From NCBI RefSeq assembly GCF_000471645.3, contig NZ_AWGA01000043.1, positions 1 to 59,508 of the forward strand: a stretch of 59,508 nt of DNA. Direction: 5' to 3'. The first letter of the stretch is position 1. Each line of letters begins with the position of its first letter. This document shows, piece by piece, positions 1 through 10,750 of this stretch. A program made the position numbers and the translations under genes. The notes under the pieces were generated by a model, which saw nothing but the letters and a program-made list of their open reading frames with translations, was not told the origin of the DNA and ran no database searches. Source of the DNA: Candidatus Schmidhempelia bombi str. Bimp (GTDB taxonomy: Bacteria; Pseudomonadota; Gammaproteobacteria; Enterobacterales; Orbaceae).

Positions 1-180
1 TTCAATTTCAGTATCAATGCCCGCCATAATTCTGAGCAAGGTTGATTTACCCGCACCATTTAATCCTAGTACACCAATTTTAGCACCAGGAAAAAAACTT
101 AATGAAATATCTTTTAAAATATAGCGTTTAGGTGGAACAATCTTTCCCACCCGGTTCATGGTAAAAACATATTGCGCCAT
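1..180 (-). CDS. ettA: Energy-dependent translational throttle protein EttA, N-terminal 60 codons (gene runs off the left edge)
   Basis: The reverse strand reads from an ATG at 178-180 to the window edge without a stop. The peptide begins [19 protein letters not shown] and has a Walker A motif GLNGAGKST at residues 39-47. This opening is the one I know from EttA (YjjK), an ABC-F ATPase with two ATP-binding cassettes that binds the ribosomal E site and gates the first steps of elongation according to ATP/ADP. It is soluble and has no membrane domain. Only the first part of cassette 1 is visible. Assignment to EttA rather than Uup or another ABC-F protein rests on the N-terminal sequence. Confidence 0.93.
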   Translation of the reverse strand, partial: MAQYVFTMNRVGKIVPPKRYILKDISLSFFPGAKIGVLGLNGAGKSTLLRIMAGIDTEIE

Positions 181-1884
<1,704 letters not shown>

Positions 1885-1914
1885 ACAATCATTGTTGACG
1901 CTAGTCGATAATCA

Positions 1915-1976
1915 AGCATAGTAAATTTTAACTATCAGTTTAATCGCCTTAATGGCGATATTAGGTTAACTATGCT
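1915..1976. repeat. Imperfect long inverted repeat after argD
   Basis: Outer arms AGCATAGT (1915-1922) and ACTATGCT (1969-1976) enclose a perfect inner hairpin ATCGCC-TTAAT-GGCGAT (1943-1959). No run of T follows, so it is not a textbook intrinsic terminator, although its place just after argD suggests a transcript-end or processing structure. Confidence 0.4.
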
Positions 1977-2179
1977 ACATTACTGCTTAAACCCATTCAT
2001 GACTATTGGATACGCTGATTGATAAGGTCATGAAAAATAGAGATAACCCCAATTTGTTTAAGTAAGTGGGCGATAAGTTGTCTTGGTAGCAACGTTATCC
2101 TAGCGATTAGCTCGATCGATGCAAGGTAAGATAACAATCGCTATAAGCTTACTGACATAAAAGAATAGGAGCCCTACTT

Positions 2180-2800
2180 GTGGCGTTAGTTCGTAGTTTA
2201 AATTATGCAAAAACGCATTTTGTGACAAGTGCCCCAGATATTACTCATTTACCGATCGACAGTGGCGTGGAAATCGCCTTTGCTGGTCGGTCTAATGCAG
2301 GTAAATCTAGTGCCTTAAATACGCTTACTCAACAAAAAAATCTGGCACGTACCAGTAAAACACCTGGACGCACGCAATTAATTAATTTATTTGAAGTTGA
2401 ACCAGATTGCCGGCTAGTTGATTTGCCTGGTTATGGTTTCGCTCAAGTTCCTGAAGCGATTAAGCGTAAATGGCAAAAGTCACTGGGTGAATATTTACAA
2501 AAGCGTGAAAGTTTAAAAGGTTTGGTTGTTTTAATGGATATCCGCCATCCGCTAAAAGATCTTGATCAACAGATGATTGATTGGGCGGTTTCGGTGGATA
2601 TTCCTGTTCTGTTATTGTTGACTAAAGCGGACAAATTAGCAAGCGGTGCTCAAAAACGTCAGCTTGATATGGTACGTGAAGCGATTTTGCCTTTTCAGGG
2701 AGACATTACAGTAGCGACGTTTTCCTCATTAAAAAAACAGGGAATAGAGCAACTAAAAAATAAACTAAATGAATGGTTTAGCCCCATAACGGCTGTTTAG
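2180..2800 (+). CDS. engB: Ribosome-biogenesis GTPase EngB (YihA/YsxC)
   Basis: A 206-residue TrmE-Era-EngA-YihA-Septin family GTPase, essential in most bacteria and acting in 50S subunit maturation. The G motifs are in order: G1 GRSNAGKS (36-43), G2 TPGRT (61-65), G3 DLPGYG (81-86) and G4 TKAD (148-151), with a G5-like FSS near residue 180. It starts at GTG 2180, chosen because AGGAG at 2167-2171 is well spaced and because the homologous N-terminus begins here. In E. coli this gene sits beside the small RNA genes spf and csrC; I saw neither here. Confidence 0.96.
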   Translation: MALVRSLNYAKTHFVTSAPDITHLPIDSGVEIAFAGRSNAGKSSALNTLTQQKNLARTSKTPGRTQLINLFEVEPDCRLVDLPGYGFAQVPEAIKRKWQKSLGEYLQKRESLKGLVVLMDIRHPLKDLDQQMIDWAVSVDIPVLLLLTKADKLASGAQKRQLDMVREAILPFQGDITVATFSSLKKQGIEQLKNKLNEWFSPITAV

Positions 2801-3245
2801 ACGTAACAAATGGTTACCATTTTGTTGTGTTATATTTATCCCATTAGTAATTTAAATAGAATGGCTATAAACTAGCATTATAGCCAATCACGATGTCAAC
2901 GTTTTAACTTAAGTGGCAGCCCAATAGATAAGCATTTTTTTTATCATCTTCCTAGCCTTTGTGTTGTCCTATCAGGTCATTTATCTATAGTCAGCGACAG
3001 GTAAGCGCAATAAACTGATAAGTAATAAGCTGTTTAGGATAAGGATAACTATTAAATTGCTTAGATCGGTTACCATCAAGGTTTAATCAACTGCTGCAAT
3101 TGGACGGCATTTCACGCTATACTATCCCTTTATCGTTGGATGTTAACTAAATTAACCCATAAGAATTGAATAAATAGTTGAGCTATTGAACGCTATTAAT
3201 GTTTATGATCAATAATCATAGCCGATCAATTAAAGAGAATAGATT
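2801..3245. other. Intergenic region between engB and the KdsB-like gene, with two hairpins
   Basis: There is no convincing reading frame. Two structures stand out: an inverted repeat directly after engB (AACAAATGGT near 2806 with ACCATTTTGTT, one bulged T), which may end the engB transcript, and GGCTATAA-N7-TTATAGCC at 2863-2885. I looked for a CsrC-like RNA (several GGA loops plus a terminator), as found next to this gene in E. coli, and did not find one. Confidence 0.45.
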
Positions 3246-4070
3246 ATGCAAGATATCCTTATTGTTATTCCTGCCAGATACTGCTCCTCACGATTTCCTG
3301 GCAAACCATTAGTGAAAATAGCTGGTATTGAGATGATTAAACGGGTGGCTGATATTGCGCGTTATGTCTGTGATAGTAATCATGATTGTCGTTATCTGGT
3401 TGCCACCGATGATCAGCGTATTGTTGATTTTTGTCAACAACACCAGATTCCAGTTAAAACGACGTCGACATCTTGTCAGAGTGGCACTGAACGTTGTTGG
3501 GATATCGTGGCTAATCTAGAGCAAAAACCAAAATTTATTATTAATTTACAAGGCGATAATCCACTTTGTCCTCCCCATGTTATCCAAGCTTTAATTGACA
3601 CTTGGCGCCATGAACAGGCCGATATATTTACGCCATATATTCAACTCAGTTGGGACGAATTTAACCAATTTATTGAAAACAAACAAATGACTCCTTTTTC
3701 GGGTACGAGTGTGTTAGTCAATAAAATGGGATTTGCATTAGCTTTTTCTAAAAATGTCTTACCCGCTATTCGCGATTTGGCACAAGCGAAAAAACAGATG
3801 GCAAAAAGTCCAGTAAAACGCCATATAGGTCTTTACGGTTATACTTTTGATGCTTTACAAGACTATTTCATTTTACCCGAATCACTGGGGGAAAAAAGCT
3901 ATATTGAAGGGTTAGAGCAGATGCGTTTTTTAGAAAATGGATTAAAGGTTAAAATGGTCGAGGTGGATTATCGAGGAAGAAAAACTACCAGTGGCGTCGA
4001 TTCGCCAGAAGATATCTCACGTGTTGAACAAATTATTGCCGAATTTGGTGAGCTGATTTTGAATCAATAG
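3246..4070 (+). CDS. KdsB-family CMP-sugar synthetase (3-deoxy-octulosonate cytidylyltransferase-like)
   Basis: The 274-residue protein has the KdsB/NeuA nucleotidyltransferase fold signature IPARYCSSRFPGKPL (8-22), then QSGTER (78-83), LQGDNPL (101-107, the usual VQGDEPL with D kept for metal), RHIGLYGY (192-199), EGLEQMRFLENG (221-232) and GVDSPED (250-256). Such enzymes join CTP to an acid sugar to make a CMP-sugar for envelope glycans. It is about 25 residues longer than E. coli KdsB, with an insertion around 135-190 (PFSGTSVLV), so it is probably a paralog with another substrate, or a capsule-type KpsU, rather than the housekeeping enzyme. Only 11 bp separate it from the phosphatase-like gene that follows, so the two are likely one operon. 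Confidence 0.8.
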   Translation: MQDILIVIPARYCSSRFPGKPLVKIAGIEMIKRVADIARYVCDSNHDCRYLVATDDQRIVDFCQQHQIPVKTTSTSCQSGTERCWDIVANLEQKPKFIINLQGDNPLCPPHVIQALIDTWRHEQADIFTPYIQLSWDEFNQFIENKQMTPFSGTSVLVNKMGFALAFSKNVLPAIRDLAQAKKQMAKSPVKRHIGLYGYTFDALQDYFILPESLGEKSYIEGLEQMRFLENGLKVKMVEVDYRGRKTTSGVDSPEDISRVEQIIAEFGELILNQ

Positions 4071-4081
4071 GACAACAAAAT

Positions 4082-4756
4082 ATGAAACGTTTAATTATCG
4101 CCAGACACGGTAACACCTTTACCGCCGACCAAACACCAACCAGAGTCGGGTGTCATACAGATTTGCCTTTAGTTGAACAGACTTTAGGTCGAAATATTGG
4201 ACGATATTTAGCACAGCAGCAGATTCATCTATCTAAAGTCTATGCGGCACCATTGCAAAGAACAATGGGAACGGCGCAATTGATTATCGACCAGTTACCC
4301 CAATCCTTACCCATTATACCTAACCATGATTTTTTAGAAATTGATTATGGGGTAGATGAAAATCAACCCGAAGATCGCGTTATTGAGCGCTTAGGTCGAT
4401 ACCAATTGGCATTAGAAGGCAATACGCTACCGACCGCTGAGCAAATTATTACCGCAGGGAAAGCCGTTATTGAGCGCTGGAATCAATCGGCACAAGTGCC
4501 ACATGGTTGGCAGGTTGATGTAAAAAGTATCATTGCTAACTGGCAAAATTTTGCTCATCGTATCAATGATCATGAAACCGTGTTGTTAGTCTCATCCAAT
4601 GGCATTATTCGTTTTGCCCCTCATTTGTTAGATCCAGTTGACTATCAACAATTTATTCAATCACAGTCATTAAAGGTCAAAACAGGGAGTATTGCTATCT
4701 TTGAATATTCCGGCGACCGTTGGCAATGTATCCTATGGAATGAGCGACCGTCCTAG
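4082..4756 (+). CDS. Histidine phosphatase superfamily protein (phosphoglycerate-mutase-like), lacking the second catalytic histidine
   Basis: A 224-residue cytoplasmic protein. RHG (8-10) gives the phosphorylatable histidine H9, R60 in APLQRTMGTAQ is the second phosphate-pocket arginine, and E86 in FLEIDYG sits where the proton donor is expected. The C-terminal motif that normally reads VSHGG reads VSSNG (170-174), so the second pocket histidine is replaced by serine at about residue 172. The protein may be a divergent phosphatase or a non-catalytic partner. Tight linkage to the CMP-sugar synthetase suggests a role in dephosphorylating or sensing the same sugar acid; that is inference. Confidence 0.78.
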   Translation: MKRLIIARHGNTFTADQTPTRVGCHTDLPLVEQTLGRNIGRYLAQQQIHLSKVYAAPLQRTMGTAQLIIDQLPQSLPIIPNHDFLEIDYGVDENQPEDRVIERLGRYQLALEGNTLPTAEQIITAGKAVIERWNQSAQVPHGWQVDVKSIIANWQNFAHRINDHETVLLVSSNGIIRFAPHLLDPVDYQQFIQSQSLKVKTGSIAIFEYSGDRWQCILWNERPS

Positions 4757-4826
4757 TAAATTTACTGTAATTCGCTTTGCGATGATCATTTAAAAAGCGA
4801 AATAATGATAAATATAAAAAGTAGAC

Positions 4827-5105
4827 TCAATTATGATGCTTTTGATAGTACTGCAAGATAATATCGGCTAGCTCATCCGTATCGGCATAGAAATAAGCCA
4901 GTGGAACATTTAGCGCTTCAGCAATTCTACCGGCAATTTCAATGCTGGCTTCATGAATACCTTTTTCATAACGATTAATTCGAGTACTCGCAACAAATTC
5001 ATCTATTCCTGCGGCAATACCCAATTGCTTTTGCGATAACTCTTTACGTTTTCGGGCTTGTTTCAAGCGTGTACAAAATATATCTTGGTATTTAATGACT
5101 GGCAT
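4827..5105 (-). CDS. XRE-family helix-turn-helix repressor
   Basis: A 92-residue protein with a Cro/CI-type HTH: LKQARKRKELSQKQLGIAAG (about 14-33) is helix 1-2, and the recognition helix region continues to INRYEKGIHEAS. The segment AEALNVPLAYFYADTDELA is typical of small stand-alone XRE regulators. It is transcribed divergently from the Ner-like gene at 5215, with two matching operator-like sites between them, which suggests a two-gene switch. Its target genes are unknown. Confidence 0.8.
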   Translation of the reverse strand: MPVIKYQDIFCTRLKQARKRKELSQKQLGIAAGIDEFVASTRINRYEKGIHEASIEIAGRIAEALNVPLAYFYADTDELADIILQYYQKHHN

Positions 5106-5134
5106 ACTATTTTTACTAAGTGTGTATAAGATTA

Positions 5135-5187
5135 ACTACGATATTCGTGAATTTTTATTGATTTAGATACTACGTTTATCGTAGTAT
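5135..5187. promoter_or_regulatory. Two matching operator sites between divergent regulator genes
   Basis: Site 1 at 5135-5150 reads ACTACG-ATATT-CGTGA. Site 2 at 5167-5187 is a perfect palindrome, ATACTACG-TTTAT-CGTAGTAT. Both share ACTACG-N5-CGT and lie 34 bp apart. Site 2 covers a possible -10 TAGTAT (5182-5187) for the rightward gene, with TTGATT (5158-5163) as -35 and an 18-bp spacer. The sites probably bind the XRE protein, the Ner-like protein, or both. Confidence 0.6.
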
Positions 5188-5214
5188 AGATAATTATGGT
5201 ATGAGGTTATTGTT

Positions 5215-5466
5215 ATGATTAATCAAGATTGGCATAAAGCAGATATTATTGCTGCATTACGAAAAAAGGGAACTTCACTGTCGGCGGAATCACGTAAAGC
5301 TGGCTATGCATCTAACTCATTGGCGAATGCCTTATCCCGTCCTTGGACAAAGGGAGAACAAGTGATTGCTGACGTTTTGGGCGTATCTCCAGAAGTTATT
5401 TGGCCATCACGCTATCAAAAAAAGAGGCGAATAAAAAGTGCACCCATTAATAAGTCGATTAAATGA
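5215..5466 (+). CDS. Ner/Nlp (SfsB)-family DNA-binding protein
   Basis: An 83-residue basic protein opening with MINQDWHKADIIAALRKKGT and containing LSAESRKAGYASNSLANALS, RPWTKGEQVIADVLGVSPE and VIWPSRY. This pattern is the Ner/Nlp family: the Mu phage Ner repressor and the E. coli Nlp/SfsB activator-like protein. The C-terminal tail (KKRRIKSAPINKSIK) is lysine/arginine-rich. Ner proteins are usually paired with a divergently transcribed repressor, and that is the arrangement here. It could be a domesticated transposable-phage switch or a cellular regulator; no other phage genes are in view. Confidence 0.8.
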   Translation: MINQDWHKADIIAALRKKGTSLSAESRKAGYASNSLANALSRPWTKGEQVIADVLGVSPEVIWPSRYQKKRRIKSAPINKSIK

Positions 5467-5756
5467 TCAATAACGTTGATTTTAATAATTAACAATAAAT
5501 TTTTATAAAACAATAGTCTATTAAACTAAATAGCGTTATAGATCTATCATTATAAGCATTGACGGGTTATTTATATTACAACTATACACATAATGTTTGG
5601 TTGCTAATCGCTTTATCTTTATTATTGCGTGCTATTACCATTTATGTACTGAAATAAAGCTAAACGACATTCCCTGTTTACTGATTATTATTCTAGCCTA
5701 GATAAGAATTATAGGTATCTTTTAGATAATAAGATAGGATTGATACATAATAAGAG

Positions 5757-5833
5757 TGGTCGGCGAGAGAGGATTCGAACCTCCGACCCACTGGTCCCAA
5801 ACCAGTTGCGCTACCAAGCTGCGCTACTCGCCG
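5757..5833 (-). tRNA. tRNA-Pro (anticodon UGG)
   Basis: The reverse strand folds into a full cloverleaf: acceptor arm CGGCGAG pairs with CTCGCCG, the D arm holds AGCTTGGTAGC, the anticodon loop is TTTGGGA with anticodon TGG, and the T loop is GTTCGAATC. The CCA end is encoded (TGG on the plus strand at 5757-5759). It lies 21 bp downstream of tRNA-His and is probably on the same transcript. Confidence 0.97.
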
Positions 5834-5854
5834 TTTTAACGGTTTCAAGATGGA

Positions 5855-5931
5855 TGGGGTGGCTAATGGGACTTGAACCCACGACAACCGGAATCACAAT
5901 CCGGGGCTCTACCAACTGAGCTATAGCCACC
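5855..5931 (-). tRNA. tRNA-His (anticodon GUG)
   Basis: The reverse strand gives GGTGGCTATAGCTCAGTTGG at the 5' side, an anticodon stem CCGGA/TCCGG with loop TTGTGAT (anticodon GTG), a T loop GTTCAAGTC and an encoded CCA. The sequence is close to E. coli hisR. It is 77 nt long. The pair hisR-proM reproduces part of the E. coli argX-hisR-leuT-proM cluster; the Arg and Leu tRNAs are absent here. Confidence 0.97.
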
Positions 5932-5960
5932 ATCATAAAATCGTTACCGAAGTGGGCAAG

Positions 5961-5989
5961 ATATTACGCATTAATTTGCTGTCTGTCTA
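5961..5989 (-). promoter_or_regulatory. Sigma-70 promoter for the tRNA-His/tRNA-Pro transcript
   Basis: On the reverse strand TAGACA (5984-5989) and TAATAT (5961-5966) are separated by 17 bp. A GC-rich discriminator (CTTGCCC) follows the -10, as expected for a stable-RNA promoter under stringent control. The tRNA-His 5' end lies about 20 nt past the predicted start. Confidence 0.7.
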
Positions 5990-6390
5990 GTAAATTTTAT
6001 AAAAAAAAGATTTTTTGTTTATATTATCAGCAATTTGGATTGCTAGTCACTATTTTCACGGATTTTAAGTAAAAGAAGAGGGGACGGATAAATCAACACG
6101 TTCTATTTTTGAATTATCCGTATTATGCTGATTTTTTGCGTATCCAATCATGCAATAAGTTGCATTGGCTGAAATTTCTATCCTTTACTCCCTACAGAGT
6201 AAAAGGCAAATATGAACAAAAGCTTGTAACTAAACCTATTCATCGCCATAATAGTTAGCTACACTTTTAGTTATTTATCATTGCTCGTCGCACAGTGCTC
6301 GCCAATAAGCAAAATCTATAACTAGTCAATATGTGTTTTTTTATTTATAGTAATCATAATTAGAAAAATAGAGGTGAGGAGTTATCGATA
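5990..6390. other. Intergenic region upstream of ptsH
   Basis: It must hold the ptsH promoter(s) but I could not place one firmly, nor a clear CRP site. A hairpin CCTTTACTC-N6-GAGTAAAAGG lies at 6182-6206 without a T run. No reading frame is supported. Confidence 0.4.
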
Positions 6391-6648
6391 ATGTTTACAC
6401 AAGACGTTACTATTACTGCGCCAAATGGTTTACATACTCGACCCGCAGCGCAATTTGTCAAAGAAGCAAAAACATTTCATTCTGAAATAACTGTAACTTC
6501 CGATGGAAAGAGAGCGAGTGCGAAGAGTTTATTTAAATTACAAAGTTTAGGATTAACTCAAGGTACCGTTATTACTATATCTGCTGAAGGCGATGATGAG
6601 CAACAAGCTGTTAAACGTCTGGTTAAGTTAATCCCAGAACTTGAATAA
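6391..6648 (+). CDS. ptsH: Phosphocarrier protein HPr
   Basis: An 85-residue HPr, the same length as in E. coli. The active site is His15 in GLHTRPAA, which takes phosphate from Enzyme I and passes it to sugar-specific EIIA domains in the cytoplasm. Ser46 in SAKSLFKLQ sits at the site phosphorylated by HPr kinase in other bacteria; no such kinase is in this window. It is first in ptsH-ptsI-crr, all on the same strand. The ATG at 6391 follows AGGTGAGGAG (6372-6381). Confidence 0.98.
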   Translation: MFTQDVTITAPNGLHTRPAAQFVKEAKTFHSEITVTSDGKRASAKSLFKLQSLGLTQGTVITISAEGDDEQQAVKRLVKLIPELE

Positions 6649-6697
6649 GTTCTCCTATAATTATCATTTAAATTACAGATTATATAAGGAAGGATAT

Positions 6698-8425
6698 ATG
6701 GTTTCAGGTATTTTAGTGTCACCAGGTATTGCTTTTGCTAAAGCACTATTATTAAAAGAAGAGCCAATAATACTTAATACCCGTTCAATTCCTGAGAGTA
6801 AAGTTGGGGCAGAAATTGAACGTTTTAAAGCGGCGCGTGCGAAAGCAAGCGAACAGTTAAATGCGATTATGAAAAAAGCGCAAGAGACGTTAGGTGAAGA
6901 AAAAGCAGCGATTTTTGAAGGACATATTATGCTGCTAGAAGATGAAGATCTAGAGTCTGATATTATAAATCGCATTAAAACCAAACACGAATCGGCAGAT
7001 ATGGCGGCACATACCGTATTTGAATCACAAGCAAAAGAGCTTGAAGGTTTAGATGATGAATATTTAAAAGAGCGTGCAGCCGATATCCGTGATATTGGTA
7101 AACGTCTGCTAAAAAATATCTTAGGTCTGGAAATTATTGATTTAAGTGCGATTAGCGAACCTTGTATTTTAGTGGCTTATGACTTAACGCCATCAGAAAC
7201 CGCACAACTTAATTTAGATAAAGTAAAAGGTTTTATCACGGATATTGGTGGACGTACTTCACATACCTCCATTATGGCACGCTCATTAGAGTTACCTGCT
7301 ATTGTTGGTACCAGCGATGCAACAACCCATATTCAGCAAGGTGATTTCTTAATCTTAGATGGTGTAAATAATAAAATCTATATCAATCCTAACGATGAAA
7401 CTATCCAAACCTTAAAAAGAGTACTCGACCAGTACACGGCTGATAAAAATGAGTTAGCAAAATTAAAAGATCTACCAGCAACCACCCTTGATGGACATAA
7501 TGTTGAAGTGTGCGCTAATATCGGGACGGTACGTGATATTAGCGGTGCAGAACGCAACGGTTATGAAGGGGTTGGCTTGTACCGAACGGAATTCCTGTTT
7601 ATGGATCGCGATGCTTATCCAAATGAAGAAGAACAATTTAAAGCTTATAAAGAAGTGGCTGAGGCAGCTGGATCTCGTGGCGTGATTGTTCGTACTATGG
7701 ATATCGGTGGTGACAAAAATGTCCCTTATATGAATCTACCGAAAGAAGAAAACCCATTCTTAGGTTGGCGCGCTATTCGTATTAGTTTATCACGTAAAGA
7801 AATCTTACATGCTCAATTACGTGCGATTTTACGTGCTTCTGCCTTTGGTAAATTGCGTATCATGTTCCCAATGATTATTTCGGTAGAAGAAATTCGCGAG
7901 TTAAAACAAGAAATAGATAAACTAAAAGCGCAATTAAAAGCAGAAAACCATGCATTTGATGAAAAAATCGAAATTGGTGTGATGATTGAAACGCCAGCTG
8001 CTGCGGTGATTGCTGAGCATTTAGCAAAAGAAGTGGATTTCTTTAGCATTGGTACTAACGATTTAACTCAATACACTTTAGCCGTTGATCGTGGTAATGA
8101 ATTGATTTCTCATCTCTATAACCCGTTAACCCCATCGGTGCTGACCTTAATTAAGAAAGTCATTGATGCTTCACATAAAGAAGGAAAATGGACGGGTATG
8201 TGTGGTGAGTTAGCGGGTGATGAACGAGCAACCGTTTTACTACTTGGTATGGGGTTAGATGAATTTAGCATGAGCGCTATCTCTATTCCTAAAATTAAGA
8301 AAATTGTACGTAATACCAATTTCAGCGAAGCAAAACAGTTAGCTGATGTTGCTTTACAAAAAGCAACAGCGCAAGAAATTGCGGATTTAATTGAAAAATT
8401 TAGCGTTGACAAGTCAATTTGTTAA
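6698..8425 (+). CDS. ptsI: PTS Enzyme I (phosphoenolpyruvate-protein phosphotransferase)
   Basis: The protein is 575 residues when started at the ATG at 6698, exactly the E. coli length. The frame stays open 19 codons further upstream, but the native start [13 protein letters not shown] is preceded by AAGGAAGG at 6686-6693. It autophosphorylates from PEP on His189 in [11 protein letters not shown] (184-194) and then phosphorylates HPr. The conserved [15 protein letters not shown] and [16 protein letters not shown] blocks of the PEP-binding barrel are present. The start lies 49 bp after the ptsH stop, consistent with one transcript. Confidence 0.98.
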   Translation: MVSGILVSPGIAFAKALLLKEEPIILNTRSIPESKVGAEIERFKAARAKASEQLNAIMKKAQETLGEEKAAIFEGHIMLLEDEDLESDIINRIKTKHESADMAAHTVFESQAKELEGLDDEYLKERAADIRDIGKRLLKNILGLEIIDLSAISEPCILVAYDLTPSETAQLNLDKVKGFITDIGGRTSHTSIMARSLELPAIVGTSDATTHIQQGDFLILDGVNNKIYINPNDETIQTLKRVLDQYTADKNELAKLKDLPATTLDGHNVEVCANIGTVRDISGAERNGYEGVGLYRTEFLFMDRDAYPNEEEQFKAYKEVAEAAGSRGVIVRTMDIGGDKNVPYMNLPKEENPFLGWRAIRISLSRKEILHAQLRAILRASAFGKLRIMFPMIISVEEIRELKQEIDKLKAQLKAENHAFDEKIEIGVMIETPAAAVIAEHLAKEVDFFSIGTNDLTQYTLAVDRGNELISHLYNPLTPSVLTLIKKVIDASHKEGKWTGMCGELAGDERATVLLLGMGLDEFSMSAISIPKIKKIVRNTNFSEAKQLADVALQKATAQEIADLIEKFSVDKSIC

Positions 8426-8453
8426 TTAAGCTAAATTTGACAGGAGAGTAACA

Positions 8454-8957
8454 ATGAAAGGTTTATTCGATAAAATAAAGCAATTTGTTTCAGATGATTC
8501 TGACGGCATAGAGATTGTCGCTCCTTTAAGTGGTGAAATTGTTAGAATCGAAGACGTGCCAGATGTCGTTTTTGCTGAAAAAATTGTTGGTGATGGCGCG
8601 GCTATCAAACCAACAGGAAATAAAATTGTTGCCCCAATCAGTGGCAAAATTGGCAAAATCTTTGAAACTAATCACGCTTTTGCGATTGAATCGGATAGCG
8701 GCATTGAGCTTTTTGTCCATTTTGGTATTGATACAGTGGAGTTGAAAGGTGAAGGCTTCACGCGTATTGCTAAAGAAGGACAACATGTACAAGCTGGCGA
8801 TACAATTATCGAATTAGATCTTCCCTTCTTAGAAGGACGAGCTAAATCTATATTAACGCCAGTGGTTATATCTAATATGGATGCCATTACTGATCTCACT
8901 AAAATGTCAGGTCTTTGCGAAGAAGGCAAAACAGTCATTATGCGCGTCAAAAAATAA
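8454..8957 (+). CDS. crr: Glucose-specific EIIA component (EIIA-Glc, Crr)
   Basis: A 167-residue soluble EIIA. The phosphate relay residues His74 (TNHAF) and His89 (LFVHFGIDT) correspond to E. coli H75 and H90. Besides passing phosphate to EIIB-Glc, this protein in enteric bacteria regulates adenylate cyclase and inducer exclusion according to sugar supply. The ribosome binding site AGGAGAG precedes the ATG. It ends the ptsH-ptsI-crr operon, followed by a strong terminator. Confidence 0.97.
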   Translation: MKGLFDKIKQFVSDDSDGIEIVAPLSGEIVRIEDVPDVVFAEKIVGDGAAIKPTGNKIVAPISGKIGKIFETNHAFAIESDSGIELFVHFGIDTVELKGEGFTRIAKEGQHVQAGDTIIELDLPFLEGRAKSILTPVVISNMDAITDLTKMSGLCEEGKTVIMRVKK

Positions 8958-8982
8958 GCGAATATCTGCTTATTGATAAATG

Positions 8983-9010
8983 AAAAAGGCGAGATTTCCT
9001 CGCCTTTTTT
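8983..9010 (+). terminator. Rho-independent terminator of ptsHI-crr
   Basis: Stem AAAAAGGCGAG (8983-8993), loop ATTTC, then CTCGCC and a run of six T (8999-9010). A GC-rich core plus a T tract 26 bp past crr is a textbook intrinsic terminator. Confidence 0.93.
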
Positions 9011-9062
9011 ATTCTACTTAATCGTATTGATGAGTGAGTTGGAATATAATTAAATAAAGCGT

Positions 9063-9089
9063 AAAAAAGCGGTTTGACATCGCTTTTTT
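9063..9089 (-). terminator. Rho-independent terminator of pgi
   Basis: On the reverse strand the stem AAAAAAGCG pairs with CGCTTTTTT around a 9-nt loop, and the second arm itself supplies the T tract. It lies just after the pgi stop; together with 8983-9010 it insulates the convergent crr and pgi. Confidence 0.85.
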
Positions 9090-9100
9090 ATTATTTATCT

Positions 9101-10750
9101 TTAACGCCAAGCTTTATATCGATTAATCAGATTATTGGTTGATGAATCGTGGCTATCAACCGTCTTATCACCATCTAGTTCTGGTAGAATACGACCGGCT
9201 AACTGTTTACCTAACTCAACACCCCACTGATCAAAGCTAAAAATATTTAATATAACGCCTTGGGTAAATATTTTATGCTCATACATGGCAATTAACGCGC
9301 CTAAACTAAACGGTGTAATTTCACGTAATAAAAACGAATTGGTTGGTCTATTACCTTCAAATACTTTAAATGGCACAACAGTTTCAACATCCGCTAATGA
9401 TTTACCTGCGTTGATAAATTCTTGCTCAACCTCTTGTCGAGTTTTGCCAAACGCTAAGGCTTCCGTTTGTGCAAAAAAGTTAGATAATAATTTAGAATGG
9501 TGATCCCCTAATGGATTATGACTAATAGCAGGGGCAATAAAATCACAAGGGATCAATTTCGTTCCTTGATGAATCAATTGATAGAAAGCATGTTGCCCAT
9601 TGGTGCCTGGTTCACCCCAAATAATTGGTCCAGTTTGATAATCCACTTTTTTACCATTACGGTCAATATATTTACCATTTGATTCCATATTGCCTTGTTG
9701 AAAGTAAGCGGGAAAACGATGCAAGTATTGGTCATAAGGTAAAATAGCTTCAGTTTCAGCGCCAAAGAAATTGTTATACCAAAGTCCAATTAAGGCCAAA
9801 ATGACGGGAATATTCTTATCCAGTTCAGTCTCACTAAAATGTTTATCCATAGCATGAGCACCGGCTAATAACTGCTCAAAATTTTCATAACCAATAGATA
9901 ATACAATCGATAAACCGATAGCAGACCAGCATGAATAACGACCACCAACCCAATCCCAAAATTCAAACATATTGGCCGGATCAATACCAAATTTAACTAC
10001 GGCTGGCTCATTTGTCGATAAGGCAACAAAATGTTTAGCAATAGCACTGCTTTCTTTGGCGTCCTTCAATAACCAATCACGTGCACTTTCTGCATTGGTC
10101 ATCGTTTCTTGTGTCGTAAACGTTTTTGAGGCGACTAAAAATAACGTCGTTTCTGGATTAAGCTGACGTAAGGTTTCAGATAGTTGCGTACCATCGATAT
10201 TGGAGACAAAATGCATATTTAGATGATTTTTATAAGGACGTAATGCCTCTGTAATCATATAAGGACCTAAATCAGAACCACCAATACCAATATTGACGAC
10301 ATCGGTAATGGCTTTGCCACTAAATCCTCGCCATTCACCATTAATAATACGCTGGCTAAACAGCTTCATTTTTTCTAAAACTGCATTAACATCCTCCATC
10401 ACATTTTTACCATCCACATAAATAGGGGTATTGGATTGATTACGTAATGCTACATGCAAAACGGCACGATCTTCAGTACGATTAATTTTCTCGCCACTAA
10501 ACATTGCCTTAATCGCCCCTGTTAAATCACATTCTTTCGCTAAAGCCTGTAATTTTGTCATGGTTTGCGTAGTAATACGATTTTTTGAGTAATCAATAAA
10601 AATCTGATCATCAAAAGTGATAGAAAATGTTTCAGCTCGTTGGGGATCATCAGCAAATAGCGATTTGATTGTTAAATCCTTAATTTGTGCAAAATGCGAC
10701 TGTAAGTCTTTCCATGCATCGGTATGAGTTGGATTAATGTTTTTAAGCAT
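9101..10750 (-). CDS. pgi: Glucose-6-phosphate isomerase
   Basis: At 549 residues it matches E. coli Pgi in length. It interconverts glucose-6-phosphate and fructose-6-phosphate in the cytoplasm. Recognisable blocks are [28 protein letters not shown] (phosphosugar binding), the signature region [10 protein letters not shown], and [13 protein letters not shown] with the catalytic histidine. The C-terminal [15 protein letters not shown] is typical. It is monocistronic with its own terminator. Confidence 0.98.
   Translation of the reverse strand: MLKNINPTHTDAWKDLQSHFAQIKDLTIKSLFADDPQRAETFSITFDDQIFIDYSKNRITTQTMTKLQALAKECDLTGAIKAMFSGEKINRTEDRAVLHVALRNQSNTPIYVDGKNVMEDVNAVLEKMKLFSQRIINGEWRGFSGKAITDVVNIGIGGSDLGPYMITEALRPYKNHLNMHFVSNIDGTQLSETLRQLNPETTLFLVASKTFTTQETMTNAESARDWLLKDAKESSAIAKHFVALSTNEPAVVKFGIDPANMFEFWDWVGGRYSCWSAIGLSIVLSIGYENFEQLLAGAHAMDKHFSETELDKNIPVILALIGLWYNNFFGAETEAILPYDQYLHRFPAYFQQGNMESNGKYIDRNGKKVDYQTGPIIWGEPGTNGQHAFYQLIHQGTKLIPCDFIAPAISHNPLGDHHSKLLSNFFAQTEALAFGKTRQEVEQEFINAGKSLADVETVVPFKVFEGNRPTNSFLLREITPFSLGALIAMYEHKIFTQGVILNIFSFDQWGVELGKQLAGRILPELDGDKTVDSHDSSTNNLINRYKAWR

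Noticed and set aside
1885-3245. Spot 42 (spf) or CsrC small RNAs around engB, as in E. coli
   Set aside because: I looked for the Spot 42 core and a CsrC-like row of GGA loops with a terminator in both flanks and found neither.
5693-5887. A 64-codon reverse frame across the tRNA genes
   Set aside because: It overlaps both tRNA genes; the peptide is a translation of tRNA sequence.
6641-6697. Upstream extension of ptsI by 19 codons
   Set aside because: It overlaps the end of ptsH and has no family counterpart; the ATG at 6698 has a strong ribosome binding site and gives the exact family length.
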